Origin: Pyrenula massariospora
Lineage: Eukaryota > Ascomycota > Eurotiomycetes > Pyrenulales > Pyrenulaceae
DNA: 64,000 nucleotides
Direction of reading: 5' to 3'
NCBI GenBank assembly: GCA_021030905.1
Contig: JAGFMI010000018.1
Span: 908,254-972,253 of the forward strand
The notes below the pieces were generated by a model. That model ran no database searches. It was given only the letters and a program-made list of their open reading frames with translations, and was not told where the DNA came from. A program made the position numbers and the translations under genes. This document shows, one piece after another, positions 32,866 through 42,604 of the stretch (within the stretch, counting starts at the first letter, position 1; every line of letters begins with the position of its first letter).

Positions 32866-33588
32866 TCACAGGAATTTACTCGCCAGTCCCATGAGTCCGC
32901 CAGGCCCACCACCGCCGCCTTTACCCTCACTTTGCATGTACATTTTCAACGCCATCTTACCTGCCTGATTGATGACCGATTGCTTGTCCGTCCCACCCAT
33001 TACGTTCCCCTGAGCATGCTGCTGGTCGAATAATTTGCTCGCCTGTCCCATTGCCATTCCGATAAATTGGCTCTGGCTGTTACCGCCGCCGTGGCCACCA
33101 CCGCTTCCACCTGTGAACATCTTTAGAGCCTGCATCGCTGCTCCGGCTCCGAGGGAGTCGGCGTCGTGCTGACGCCCACCATCCTGATTACCCGAGCCGT
33201 ACAGCTGCTGGTGTGCCCCAACCATCTGCTGCTCGTTCACACCTCCCTCGTTCTGAATGTGATGTTTATTCTGCCCGAGAAAAGACATAGCTTGTGAGAA
33301 CATGCCGTCATCTTGATCACTACCGTGGCGCCGAGCATGCGAGACCGTTTCGTTCTCGTCGTAGTTACCATAGCCGCCCCCTCCACCATGTCGACCACCT
33401 TCTGAACCGTACTGATCTTGGCTGCCGTAGCCGCCGCCAGTCACACCTCCATAGCCTTCGTTCCGACCCTCGCTGCCGCCGTAGCCACCACCAGATGGTC
33501 TGTCGGAGAAGTCGGCATTGTTGTTGTAATAGTTGTCTCCTTGACGACCACCGCCGCCGTATTCTCTGTCGTCTTGCCCGTAGGACAT
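32866..33588 (-). CDS. Glycine-rich DUF7721-type protein ('beta-flanking' type)
   Basis: Single exon, 240 residues from an ATG at 33588. The N-terminal third is Gly/Tyr/Asn-rich and disordered (SYGQDDREYGGGGRQGDNYY and similar). The C-terminal two thirds contain short helices with conserved-looking blocks: SQAMSFLGQNK, VGAHQQLYG, LGAGAAMQALKMF, QSQFIGMAMGQASKLFDQQ and SVINQAGKMALKMYMQS. It ends with a Gly tract and LMGLASKFL. This arrangement matches the fungal DUF7721 family, often annotated as beta-flanking protein, of unknown function. No signal peptide. Small, soluble, possibly stress-related or condensate-forming given the Gly/Tyr-rich tail; that role is inference. Confidence 0.78.
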   Translation of the reverse strand: MSYGQDDREYGGGGRQGDNYYNNNADFSDRPSGGGYGGSEGRNEGYGGVTGGGYGSQDQYGSEGGRHGGGGGYGNYDENETVSHARRHGSDQDDGMFSQAMSFLGQNKHHIQNEGGVNEQQMVGAHQQLYGSGNQDGGRQHDADSLGAGAAMQALKMFTGGSGGGHGGGNSQSQFIGMAMGQASKLFDQQHAQGNVMGGTDKQSVINQAGKMALKMYMQSEGKGGGGGPGGLMGLASKFL

Positions 33589-34610
33589 TTCGGGATTGGC
33601 TCCGGTAGGGTTTTAAGGTTCAATGATTACGACTGACTCCTAGTACTAGCAATCGATTATAAGGTTTGGTTACGGGGTTTCAAGTGCTAGGTTCATTATA
33701 GAACTCACCAAGATTGCTGTCAAGTGGGCGAATTTTCCTTGGAGTTCGGGGATATTTCCCGAAAATCCGTAGCAAAGAATAAGAAAACTTGTATCTCTTC
33801 AGGGACGCGAACGCTAAAGCTCTAGACTCTGTAGATTAAAAAGAAGCCCAGATTCTAAAAGAGGGGCAGCTTAAGGTCAAGGCGATGACGCGGCAAGGGG
33901 AAGAGTGTTTTAGCCGAGTATCTGCCGCTATCGATAGGAAAACTCGCCAAGCTTTAAGGGATAGAAATCCTCTCGTACGTCAATTGTGGGAAGCAGTAAG
34001 ATGTTAGACGCTGAGAAAAAGGATCAAACATCTTTACAGGGAACTGCACCAGGTATCTCTGTTCCTGTTCGTGGCTATAAGGGTGAATGGAGGGGCAGCT
34101 TCTTGATACCGAGTTCGAAGCCTTTCCGAATCTTCAACCGTACCCGAAGCATGCAAGAGGAGCTGTAGAACTCCATCGATCTACTCCCACTACGCTGGAT
34201 CACGCAACTAATTGCGCAACTACCGCTATGGACATTGTGGAAGGAATCATGTCGGAACGCGCCTGCTCGGGCTCAGCTGAGGAAAGGGCGACCGCAGTGT
34301 TTAGTTCGCTGCGCGGCGCGTCTGCCTATGGAAGAACTTCAGTACCTCAGTCTTCTCACCTTGCCCTCCTCAAAGATATCTCTTGTGATCTCTATATCCT
34401 TCTCTCTTACTTTTTCATTACTTTCACCTGCCTCTCCCAACCTACTTCTTCCGCCCTGCGTCGCTACCAGTCATTGTTTCATGCATTATAAGAATACCCT
34501 GCAAGTTTAAGTGGTGGTCTCTACTTGCGTAGACTGATGAACGGAATCCTGTCCATGAACTACCTCACGAAGTTATCTTGACTAACATTTCGCCGCAAGA
34601 AGAAGTCGAT
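33589..34610. other. Intergenic, possible decayed coding pieces
   Basis: Upstream of the helicase-like gene. Plus-strand frames at 33986-34168 and 34087-34510 overlap and have no motif. The purine-rich piece at about 33850-33960 reads as a charged helix in one frame (AIDRKTRQALRDRNP) and may be a fragment of a lost gene or repeat, but there is no further support. Confidence 0.35.
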
Positions 34611-37355
34611 ATGGATTCTGACCCTGAGACTCCCACCCCAGGCAAGCGTGAGTCTCTGAGGCCGTGTTTGCCTACAGCGTCCGTCTAACTCCTTTATTGA
34701 GGGCATGAAAAGAAGAAATTTCCCTTCTTCGACGCACTTGCGGGTTCAGACCCCTTGATTGAACTCGAAGGTATAGACTCCATGGCAGGCAAAGACTTCC
34801 TGGGCACGACGGCCTGCCCGGCGGTCATGATCCTGCCAGACAACTCTTGTCTTCCATCATCTTTGCAAAAGAGCCGTCCTGGGGCAAGACTGTCATTCAA
34901 AATCATGGGAGGAGTCGTAGCTCAGAGGATACTCCTCGGCGTTACCCTGGCCGGCATAAACGTTAGAAAGGTCCATGAAGCGCGGCTTGAGCTCTACTTC
35001 GGTATTTCGAATCAATTGAAAGGGCTTACAATCGCGGAGAACTTTACCCACCCTGCGTTGTGTCCCACAGTCGGCCACTCACGCCCATTGATTCTGGTCA
35101 CAATTGCTACTGACGGTGGGGTTCCTGTTGGTCTGGATCTCAAAATACCCGAACTTGACCATAATCTGCCTCTACTGCGAGGCTGAGAGCGCGAACTTTT
35201 CCGTCTGCAGCTTCGCTCAAATATCTTAGGATCTCGTTGCCTTCATTGTCTTCTTCAAAAATTGCGCTCTTCAGAGGCACAGATCCTTCTCGCTAGGCCA
35301 CTATGGCGGCCGTATCTTGATACTGCATTATCTCCGAAATGTGATTTGAATGACATGGCTAAGCGGTCGCAGATCAAGCAGATTACTGGTAATCTCTTTC
35401 GCTATCCTCCAAAGAACTCTTTTGCAACACCAGTTGAAGCGCAGGTTGTCTTAGGGTACGGCATCTTCCTTGAACATAGACATGCTCCCGATGGTGGTAT
35501 TCGTGATCAATGGGCCAATACTCAGAAGACTCCTGAATACCTCCGTAGACAGCTTTCTGTCCTCAAGACCGTCTTTTCTCCTACCCCCAAAGCATCTGCA
35601 TCAATCAAGAAATGGCTGCCGGCCATTCGCAATCATCGCGCCGAGTCATTACCATGCAAAGATCCAACTACAGCCTTCGATATCTACTCAGATCTTGTGT
35701 TGATCCAAATGGATGTTGTCAAAGCTGCTTTTCCATGGAATAACGATCAACTAGCAGCATTAGACATGGGACGCTCGCTACATGGATACGTCGGTATCTT
35801 GGAAGGTACACCGGGGACTGGTCTTACAACCGTCGTGGCTGGGCTTGCCTGTTTCTACGCTAGATGCGGAGCCGCTGTGATCTTGTTCGCTCCCTCAACA
35901 GCACAAGCCAAAGCCCTATTGAACGCGCTATATTCACTACTGGAAGATATTGCGCGAACGGCTGAGTACATTTTTGACGATGACAAAGTGGCTACAGCTT
36001 TTCGTGGCGACGGTGAGACAGACTGTCTCGAAGGCGCATCAGCGATGGACGAAATATTACGTGCTCGCTTCCTTGTCGCGACACCGAACGCAATCTGTTC
36101 AGACACAATTTGCAAGCATTTTGGTCAAAATTATCCTGCCATCATGGTGCTTCATGACGACAGCTATCTAACATTAGAGACAGAAATGCTCGCTACAATC
36201 TTTTGCTTGCAGAATTTGCATAAAGTCCAAGGTCTCATCTGTACCATGGACATGCAGGAGTGGTACCCAAGCCTGGCAACACACACAGATGCACGGCGTG
36301 TCACTATTCAGACCAATGGAAAGGCGAAAGTGAAGAGTCATTACCTTCAGTTCCTTGAGTTCTTCAATTGGAGGTATAAGGGCAACATGGACGATTTCCA
36401 GCCTGAAGGAGAATACAGACTTACCTACGGATTTAACGAATTTGCTGACCAGATTAGTCTTACTCTACCGGACCGGCTGCGTCGTCAACGATTTCCGTGT
36501 ACACGACTCAAGACACAGGTTCGATTAAGCTCTGACATAGCTCGATTTCCAGAGAAGCGAATTTACTCTAAGATACTTTCAGACATGTCCTATATGGCCA
36601 ATGACAATTCCACATCTAGCTTCTTGACGTGCCTTTACGCCTGGCTCGGTGCTCCCGGACAAACGTCACCAGTAGCATTTGTGGATACTTCGACGTTTGG
36701 CTCTATTTATACGTCCTCATGCATAAAGGAACGCCGCACTACACGCTCAAAGCGTAACCCCCGTAATGTCGAAGTTGTGTTGGACCTGCTCTACACCTGT
36801 TACACTTACAATGCTTCTCCACCTCACGATATTGCATTGATTACACCGTACCGTGATCAGGTCTACTATTACAACGAGGTGTGCATCCCAAAGAAAGCCC
36901 AACAGTTGGGTGTCGACCGTGAGATCTTCCCGCGAGCTGTCACAGTTGACTCAATGCGAGGTCACCAGGCCAAAATCGTGATCTACGATCTGGTCGTGAC
37001 TGCCGGCGACGAGAGCCATGCTATCGGTATTGTGGGCGACAATTTACGCGCTCACGTAGCCTCTACTCGGGCCAGCGAGGCGTTCATCATCGTCGGCTCC
37101 AAGACGCTGTATACAACCTTTCCATCGTTTTGGGCATGCCTTCAGCAATTCAATGGAACTCCGGATCGTCCTCTCCCGTACATGGCTGAGTACGTAAAGT
37201 TCCTACACGAAAATCGGTTGAGCTTTCGGGCTAAAACGCCGGCTAAGGGACGATACCCGAGGTTCGATCCTCCGGAGTATATGCACAAAGCCGATGGTGA
37301 CTTCCATGGCGATTGGGAGAATGCGCATACGACGAGAGCTGGTGGGAACGAGTGA
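34611..37355 (+). pseudogene. SF1 (UPF1/Dna2-like) helicase homologue with degenerate motifs and in-frame TGA
   Basis: Model: exon 1 34611-34647, a 54-nt intron (34648-34701, GTGAGT donor, TTGAG acceptor), exon 2 34702-37355. The join reads MDSDPETPTPGKRHEKKKFP. The frame is then open for 897 codons apart from one TGA at 35184-35186. The C-terminal 600 residues follow the SF1 helicase order: a Q-motif-like PWNNDQLAAL, Walker A EGTPGTGLTT, motif II region VLHDDSYLTLETEM, motif V region VDSMRGHQAKIVIYDLV, and motif VI ASTRASEAFIIVG. Key residues are lost: Leu (35823-35825) replaces the Walker A Lys, DDS replaces the DEA-type box, and Arg replaces the motif V Gln. Catalysis is therefore unlikely. 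Family relatives unwind RNA or DNA. The TGA may be a true nonsense mutation or a sequence error; I see no splice pair that removes it convincingly. Full-length expression would then need readthrough. Confidence 0.7.
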
Positions 37356-37895
37356 GCACTTTTTTAATTGTTGCTAGGTATGGCGATAGACGGGTGAATC
37401 AACCACGCACCGGGGAGGTCAGTATGTGTATGATATCGGCAGGCTTTGGTCGATATCAGTAACGAATTCAAGGAGAAGAATTTTAGCTGGATGAGCTTCT
37501 TAATCATGTTGAAAGAGCCAAGGTCCGCGAGTAGTCAAGGAGATGTCTGCTATTTCCAAAGTGCTCAGCAAAGGGCAAGGGATACAATAGATGTGTGTGT
37601 CTTAGTGAGCTGGCAACAGTCTACTAGAGAAGATTTCGAGAGATCGGGTATGATATAGACGAGCTTGCTCATGAGAGACGAAGTCATTTAGACGTCGAAT
37701 ATTATATTTCACGATCTCAGGTTTCATCTTAACCGGGTAGAACAACTTTATGGAAATCTTACATTTGCATAATCGTAGACGTCGTGGGATATCTGAACCA
37801 GCGTCCACAATAACAAACTTCCTGCTAATACTTGCAAAATTATCACCCTTCTTACGATGGAAATCAACCCTTATGCACATTAAGCTCGTTCCACC
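37356..37895. other. Convergent intergenic spacer
   Basis: About 540 bp between the 3' ends of the helicase-like gene and PRP4. No coding signal; it probably contains both 3' UTRs and marks the boundary between the accessory region and the housekeeping block. Confidence 0.5.
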
Positions 37896-39680
37896 TCACT
37901 CTCCATCAACAAGCGGCTCCTCCATGCCCCAAACCTTAACAGTCCGATCATGCCCACAGCTCGCAATCCACTTCGCATCCTGACTCACATCGCAGCTCAA
38001 AACATTCCCACTGTGCCCCGACAGCGTCTTCACCAGCGCCCAGTCGTCCGCACTGTAAACATTGACGTTTTTGTCAAAGCCCGAGGTCACAAAGAACGTG
38101 CCCGCCGTCGGAGGGATCTGTTCTGATGCCGACGACGACGAGGCTTGCCCATTTGCAGCAGCAGCACTGGAACTGAGCGACGCGATATCCCCTTTAAACC
38201 ACCTCAGATCCGAGACGTTGCCGTGGTGAGCCCCCAGCCCGCCGAGCTGGCGCACGGCGCGGATGTCCCAGCACTTGACCCATCCGTCTCCGCTGCCGGT
38301 GAGGACTCGGTACCCGTCCGCTCCCCAGTCCACAGAGTAGATTTCCCGGATGTGCCCGTCGAGGATCATGACGGTTCTGCCCGTCCGGAGATCCCAGATG
38401 CGGCCCATGCTGTCGAATCCGCCGCTGGCGAGGAGGGAGCCGTCGGCGTTGTACGAGAGCGCGAAGACGGGGCGGGAGTGGCCTTCTTGGAGTAGGAGTT
38501 CGGATTGGGTTGCGACGTCCCAGAGGCGCCATGTTGTGTCGAAGGATGCGGATGCGAGGTATTGACCCGAAGGGTGGAACTCGACACGGCAAACACGGTC
38601 CGTATGGGCAGATAGCGTGTGGAGCGGGGTATCACTGGTGAGGGACCACAGGTTGACCTCGTTAGCGCCGCCTTGGCCGCCAGCGCCGGAGGCCAGGTTG
38701 ACGGTTGAAGGGGAGACATTGTGGGAAGGGAGGGTTGCGTTAGGGAACCATGACAAGCCGCCGACGATGCCAGTGTGGCCACGGAGGACGGATTTCTCCT
38801 CGAGGTCTGGTACAGAGAGGAGTTTGATGCCACCAGCCCAGTTGCCGGCTGCGAGGACGGAGCCGGATGGGGCAAAGCGGGTGATTGAGACTGGGCGCTC
38901 TCCTGCGAGCTGGGTGCCATAGAGATCGAAGGTAGTAAGGTGCGACTTAATGGTTTTGCGGTGTTTGATGTGTGTGCGGAGAGGGATAGTGGATTCTTGT
39001 CTTTGGCGGGTGATGCGGGATTTGGCACGGGGAATGGAGTATTTGGCTATGTTTCGGCGGGCGGAGAGAAGGGCGGGGGTGCCTTCAGTATAGAATTCCT
39101 CTTCTTGTTCTTCGTCAGCAGGTTCTGCCTGGGAAGCAGCGTCGCCCATTGCGATGTCGGCATCTTGTCCTTCGGAGGCTTCTAGTTGGTTGAGGAGCAG
39201 CTCTCGGAGGCGATCTCTTCTGTCGGCTGGACCTTCGCCAAAGAGGGTGATAGGCTCCCCTAGCTCTCTAAGTCTTGATCTAACTCGTCCATCGTCTGTA
39301 GGGACGGCAAGCTGTGCAGCGCGTCGTTTGCGGTCAAACTGAGAGAGTATAGCGGATGCCCGTTCGGGAGCTATGCCTGCAGAAGCAGCGGGCAGACTGT
39401 AGTCTCGGTCCACGGCTAGTAACATGTCAGTGACGGGGATCGTAGGACGCAGAGAACAGAAAGGCTCACGAAGGTTGGCAAGGTCCACACCCATGTCGGT
39501 GTCCTGTGTCAAGCGCCATGGTGAGCATTCGTTCGACAACAGAGCTGAAAATGAAGGAATCGCCTGCAGCTTGCTGGAAAATTCTATTTGAGCATGTAAA
39601 GCTGATAAGCTCCGCAAACTGAAAGGGCAGCCTACCTCCGGGTCCTCCTCAACATACGCCTTCCTCGCCGGATGAATCAT
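37896..39680 (-). CDS. PRP4: U4/U6 snRNP WD40 protein Prp4
   Basis: Three exons: 39680-39636, 39503-39470, 39415-37896, giving 532 residues. Intron 1 is 132 nt. Intron 2 is 54 nt with a CACTGAC branch and TTACTAG acceptor, and joins DLANL to PVDRDYSLPA. The frame is also open through intron 2, but removing it gives the expected spacing before the N-terminal Prp4 (SFM) motif VPTDDGRVRSRLRELGEP and ITLFGEGPADRRDRLRELLL. Seven WD40 repeats follow (for example SVLRGHTGIVGGLSW, HTLSAHTDRVCRVEF, MILDGHIREIYSVDW, KTLSGHSGNVLSCDV), ending WGMEEPLVDGE. A Ser/Ala-rich insert (about 445-470) lies between late repeats. Prp4 binds Prp3 and the cyclophilin in the U4/U6.U5 tri-snRNP and is needed for pre-mRNA splicing in the nucleus. 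Intact. Confidence 0.93.
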   Translation of the reverse strand: MIHPARKAYVEEDPEVGCPFSLRSLSALHAQIEFSSKLQAIPSFSALLSNECSPWRLTQDTDMGVDLANLREPFCSLRPTIPVTDMLLAVDRDYSLPAASAGIAPERASAILSQFDRKRRAAQLAVPTDDGRVRSRLRELGEPITLFGEGPADRRDRLRELLLNQLEASEGQDADIAMGDAASQAEPADEEQEEEFYTEGTPALLSARRNIAKYSIPRAKSRITRQRQESTIPLRTHIKHRKTIKSHLTTFDLYGTQLAGERPVSITRFAPSGSVLAAGNWAGGIKLLSVPDLEEKSVLRGHTGIVGGLSWFPNATLPSHNVSPSTVNLASGAGGQGGANEVNLWSLTSDTPLHTLSAHTDRVCRVEFHPSGQYLASASFDTTWRLWDVATQSELLLQEGHSRPVFALSYNADGSLLASGGFDSMGRIWDLRTGRTVMILDGHIREIYSVDWGADGYRVLTGSGDGWVKCWDIRAVRQLGGLGAHHGNVSDLRWFKGDIASLSSSAAAANGQASSSSASEQIPPTAGTFFVTSGFDKNVNVYSADDWALVKTLSGHSGNVLSCDVSQDAKWIASCGHDRTVKVWGMEEPLVDGE

Positions 39681-39753
39681 CTTGACGACTTTCCTTTCCT
39701 GACCACAAACCAATGATACGTGAAAAATTTGAAACAACACTCATTGAAAGACT

Positions 39754-39984
39754 ATGAATGCTGCTAGAGAAGATTTGGAGGCGAAATTCTTGGAACTCTC
39801 CCAAGCGTTTGCGAAGTTGAGCCTACGGGCAGAGAGCTACTTGCGTCAGCCAATCGGAGGTGAGTTTTCTCTCAGCCTTGCGAACTTTTCAGCCCTGCGC
39901 CTCATTTTCCTTTACCACGCCACTTGTGCCGCCGTCAGATTCCTTCCCCCTTATGTAAAGTATTTTGAGCGATGCTTTTCCTAG
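39754..39984 (+). CDS. Short putative reading frame in PRP4-PTC7 interval
   Basis: An ATG only 73 bp from the PRP4 start, on the opposite strand, opens a frame whose first 35 residues look like a helix (EDLEAKFLELSQAFAKLSLR). Immediately after comes a GTGAGT donor-like site (about 39859) followed by a nearby CTCAG. It could be the first exon of a small unrecognised gene, an upstream frame in the PTC7 leader, or chance. No partner exon could be fixed. Confidence 0.18.
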   Translation: MNAAREDLEAKFLELSQAFAKLSLRAESYLRQPIGGEFSLSLANFSALRLIFLYHATCAAVRFLPPYVKYFERCFS

Positions 39985-40061
39985 ACTGTGGCTCCCATGC
40001 ATTCATGTAGAGTCTCTCATTTCGTTCGGCCGAACGGCCAACCTCACCTATCCAGAGAATA

Positions 40062-41471
40062 ATGACAAATGTCATTCTAGGAAGCTGCTGTGCTCCCTCG
40101 CTCCAGCCGTCGCTTGTCCTAGCACCGTCTACTGTTTTCTTCCGCATTGGAAAATGGGCAAGGTTACCGCCAAAAACCTCACCTTCTCGGCCAGTTCAGA
40201 AGAGGAGGATCAACACCAGCACACGCAGCAGAGAAGTCCCAAAGTTTCAGCCCCTCCGTTCCACACAGACGCCGCGGCGCCTTCGCAGCTTCGATGACAA
40301 TCTCTCAAAGCATTATTCAACTCCCTCATCGGTCTCGACCACTTTGCCCAAGCTCTCTTTCTGCTTGGCCGCATCATCGTGTGGTAAACGGCGCAAATTC
40401 TCGCGATTCGAAAATACCTACCCATTCGACTCCGTAGCTCCTGACCCTCTTGGCCTAGAATACGGCGTTAGTCTTTCCGAACGGCGACTAGACCGGCGAA
40501 ACTCGGGCGAGGATGCGTTTTTTGTTTCTAAAATATCTGGCAAGGAGAGCTCTATAGCATTCGGCATTGCTGATGGAGTTGGAGGATGGGCGGACAAAGG
40601 CGTCAACCCAGCAGACTTCTCTCATGGGCTTTGCAGTCAGATGGCGTTAGCAGCAATGCAATGGCCTTCGGGGTTCGCAAATCTAACGCCAGGGAAGCTA
40701 ATGTACGACGGGTATAATGCAGTGCTCCACGATCCACACATCCGAGCTGGCGGCAGCACGGCTTGTGTTGGCTGCGTCAACTCCGACGGGCGACTACAAA
40801 TGGCCAATCTTGGAGACTCGGGATATCTGCTTTTACGAACTGGACGAGTTCATCATTACTCGTACCCACAAACGCATGCTTTTAACACGCCTTATCAATT
40901 GAGCGTTGTCCCACCGAAGATCCTGGCTCAAGCGTCTATTTTTGGAGGTGCTCATTACATTGACACGCCCAGTAAAGCCGATATCTCTGAAAATACGCTA
41001 CAAGAAGGAGACGTACTAATTCTTGGAACGGACGGCGTGTGGGACAATTTGAACTCACAGGACGTGCTCGGAATTGTCAAGAGGGACATGTCAGAGAAGG
41101 GAGCTTGGGAGCAAACGGCCGGCCAAGGCATATCTGTGGCAAAAAGGCTGAAAAAGTTGACGCAGATTGTGCCTTCAGAAGCTGATGCCCGAAGCACTCT
41201 TCAATCTACATTAGCAGCGTCAATTGTGGCAGCTGCCAAAACCGCCTCACTGGATCAAAAGCGAGATGGGCCTTTTGCAAAAGAGATACAGAAATACTAC
41301 CCTCAGGACGGATGGCGAGGCGGGAAAGAGGACGACATCTGCGTTATTGTACTTGTTGCCGTGGCCTACGAAGGGTCAGATGGAGAGACAAGCATTTATG
41401 AGCCCGAGCACGGTGTCGGAGAGATGGAGGTTGACCAGATGGTGGTGGATGAGGGGAGCAGGACGACATGA
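40062..41471 (+). CDS. PTC7: PP2C-family protein phosphatase, PTC7-like (mitochondrial)
   Basis: Single exon, 469 residues. The first 100 residues are rich in Arg and Ser and poor in acids, as in a mitochondrial presequence (RPVQKRRINTSTRSREVPKF). The PPM catalytic motifs follow: NSGEDAFFV and GIADGVGGWADKGVNPADF (metal-binding Asp), GSTACVGCV, MANLGDSGYLLLRTG, EGDVLILGTDGVWDN, and GKEDDICVIVLVA with the last metal-binding Asp. The GVGGWxxxGxxPxxFS form is specific to the PTC7/PPTC7 branch. In yeast Ptc7 dephosphorylates mitochondrial proteins such as Coq7, promoting coenzyme Q synthesis. The C-terminal 35 residues are acidic and probably disordered. Intact; no intron is required. Confidence 0.92.
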   Translation: MTNVILGSCCAPSLQPSLVLAPSTVFFRIGKWARLPPKTSPSRPVQKRRINTSTRSREVPKFQPLRSTQTPRRLRSFDDNLSKHYSTPSSVSTTLPKLSFCLAASSCGKRRKFSRFENTYPFDSVAPDPLGLEYGVSLSERRLDRRNSGEDAFFVSKISGKESSIAFGIADGVGGWADKGVNPADFSHGLCSQMALAAMQWPSGFANLTPGKLMYDGYNAVLHDPHIRAGGSTACVGCVNSDGRLQMANLGDSGYLLLRTGRVHHYSYPQTHAFNTPYQLSVVPPKILAQASIFGGAHYIDTPSKADISENTLQEGDVLILGTDGVWDNLNSQDVLGIVKRDMSEKGAWEQTAGQGISVAKRLKKLTQIVPSEADARSTLQSTLAASIVAAAKTASLDQKRDGPFAKEIQKYYPQDGWRGGKEDDICVIVLVAVAYEGSDGETSIYEPEHGVGEMEVDQMVVDEGSRTT

Positions 41472-42604
41472 CCAAACCTTGCTCATGCATAGAGATACCA
41501 GCTCAGGCATAATCAGAAAATTACGGAATAATATTTATGTATTGTGAAATTGGAAGTAGAAGTATTGGTAAAACAAGGGAGGACTGCGGATATCACCAAA
41601 ACATCTGTCTCCGAGCAGCTAAAATGATTGAATAAGCATGGGAATAGTGACAGTTGCAGGGTCACGTGACAAAGGATCTTGTCCCCGCAAACAGGTGGCC
41701 CAACGGCGACGTGCGCCTAAAGGCAATAAGCTTCTTTGAGCCTCATCGGTCCCTGGCGCAGATCCCGCGGTGACATGGAGCTATTCAAGGCCAGGGAGAA
41801 TTCCAGAGTTGAGAAAAAGTGCCAGAGAGACGGGGGAAATTAGGATTTTGTAGCAAAAGGTCATTTCTGGTGCTCCGCGACAAAGATCTTGAATGTTTCG
41901 GATCGCCTCATAGCGTTGCTCGATGAATTGGACTGATGGCTGAAAAAGAGAGCTCAGAAATCACAAGGCGAGCTGAGCGGGAGAAGGATGTGGGTTTTGG
42001 GTGTGATTGGCTGATACTGTATGTGCGGGCTGGGGGGCGGATCACTAGCGCGTGACGCGAAGGCAGACTCCAGAAATCTGTGCAGCGCTCCCGCCAAACA
42101 CCCAAATCCACCCCAGCGTTCTTGTCCCATGCCTTTGTCCTCCCATTTTCATGATCATCCCTCATCTTCGCTGATGGAAGTTGTATAATTATTTGCCCAT
42201 TCCCTGCCTCCACTGGTCTTCTTGATGTTTCTCTTGACGTCGGCTACCTGGCTGTCCGCGTTCTCGTGAAACACCGACTTGCCCAAAACCATCACGAAAT
42301 TGGTGGTGACGATCAATCGCCGCCACAACAGGTGCCGGGTTGCGTCGTCGAAAGACCAGACTCTCGAGACGTTCTGGAGTTTTGGAGGTCGGCCGCCAAG
42401 GTTTTGCTGTCCGCCGCATCATGATTGCTTGAGACTCAGAAGACGACAAGGGCACCATCGGTACGCTCCACACCATCAGAAAACATGCAGATCATACCTG
42501 TAGCTTTGAATTCACGCAGCCAACATGACTCTAGGTGTAATTACCCTTCTCCGAGCTCTACCCCTGTCTATACCGGCCCTAGGTGAGGCTCCACGAGTAC
42601 AAGC
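41472..42604. other. Upstream region of YTA7 with an overlapping upstream ATG
   Basis: About 1.1 kb with no independent gene. An ATG at 42525 opens an 79-codon frame that overlaps the YTA7 start at 42605 in a different frame, so it would act as an upstream ORF if it lies within the mRNA. No other regulatory element recognised. Confidence 0.4.

Noticed and set aside
40147-40437. Second plus-strand frame overlapping the PTC7 N-terminal region
   Set aside because: It overlaps the Arg/Ser-rich presequence of an intact gene in another register and has no conserved motif.
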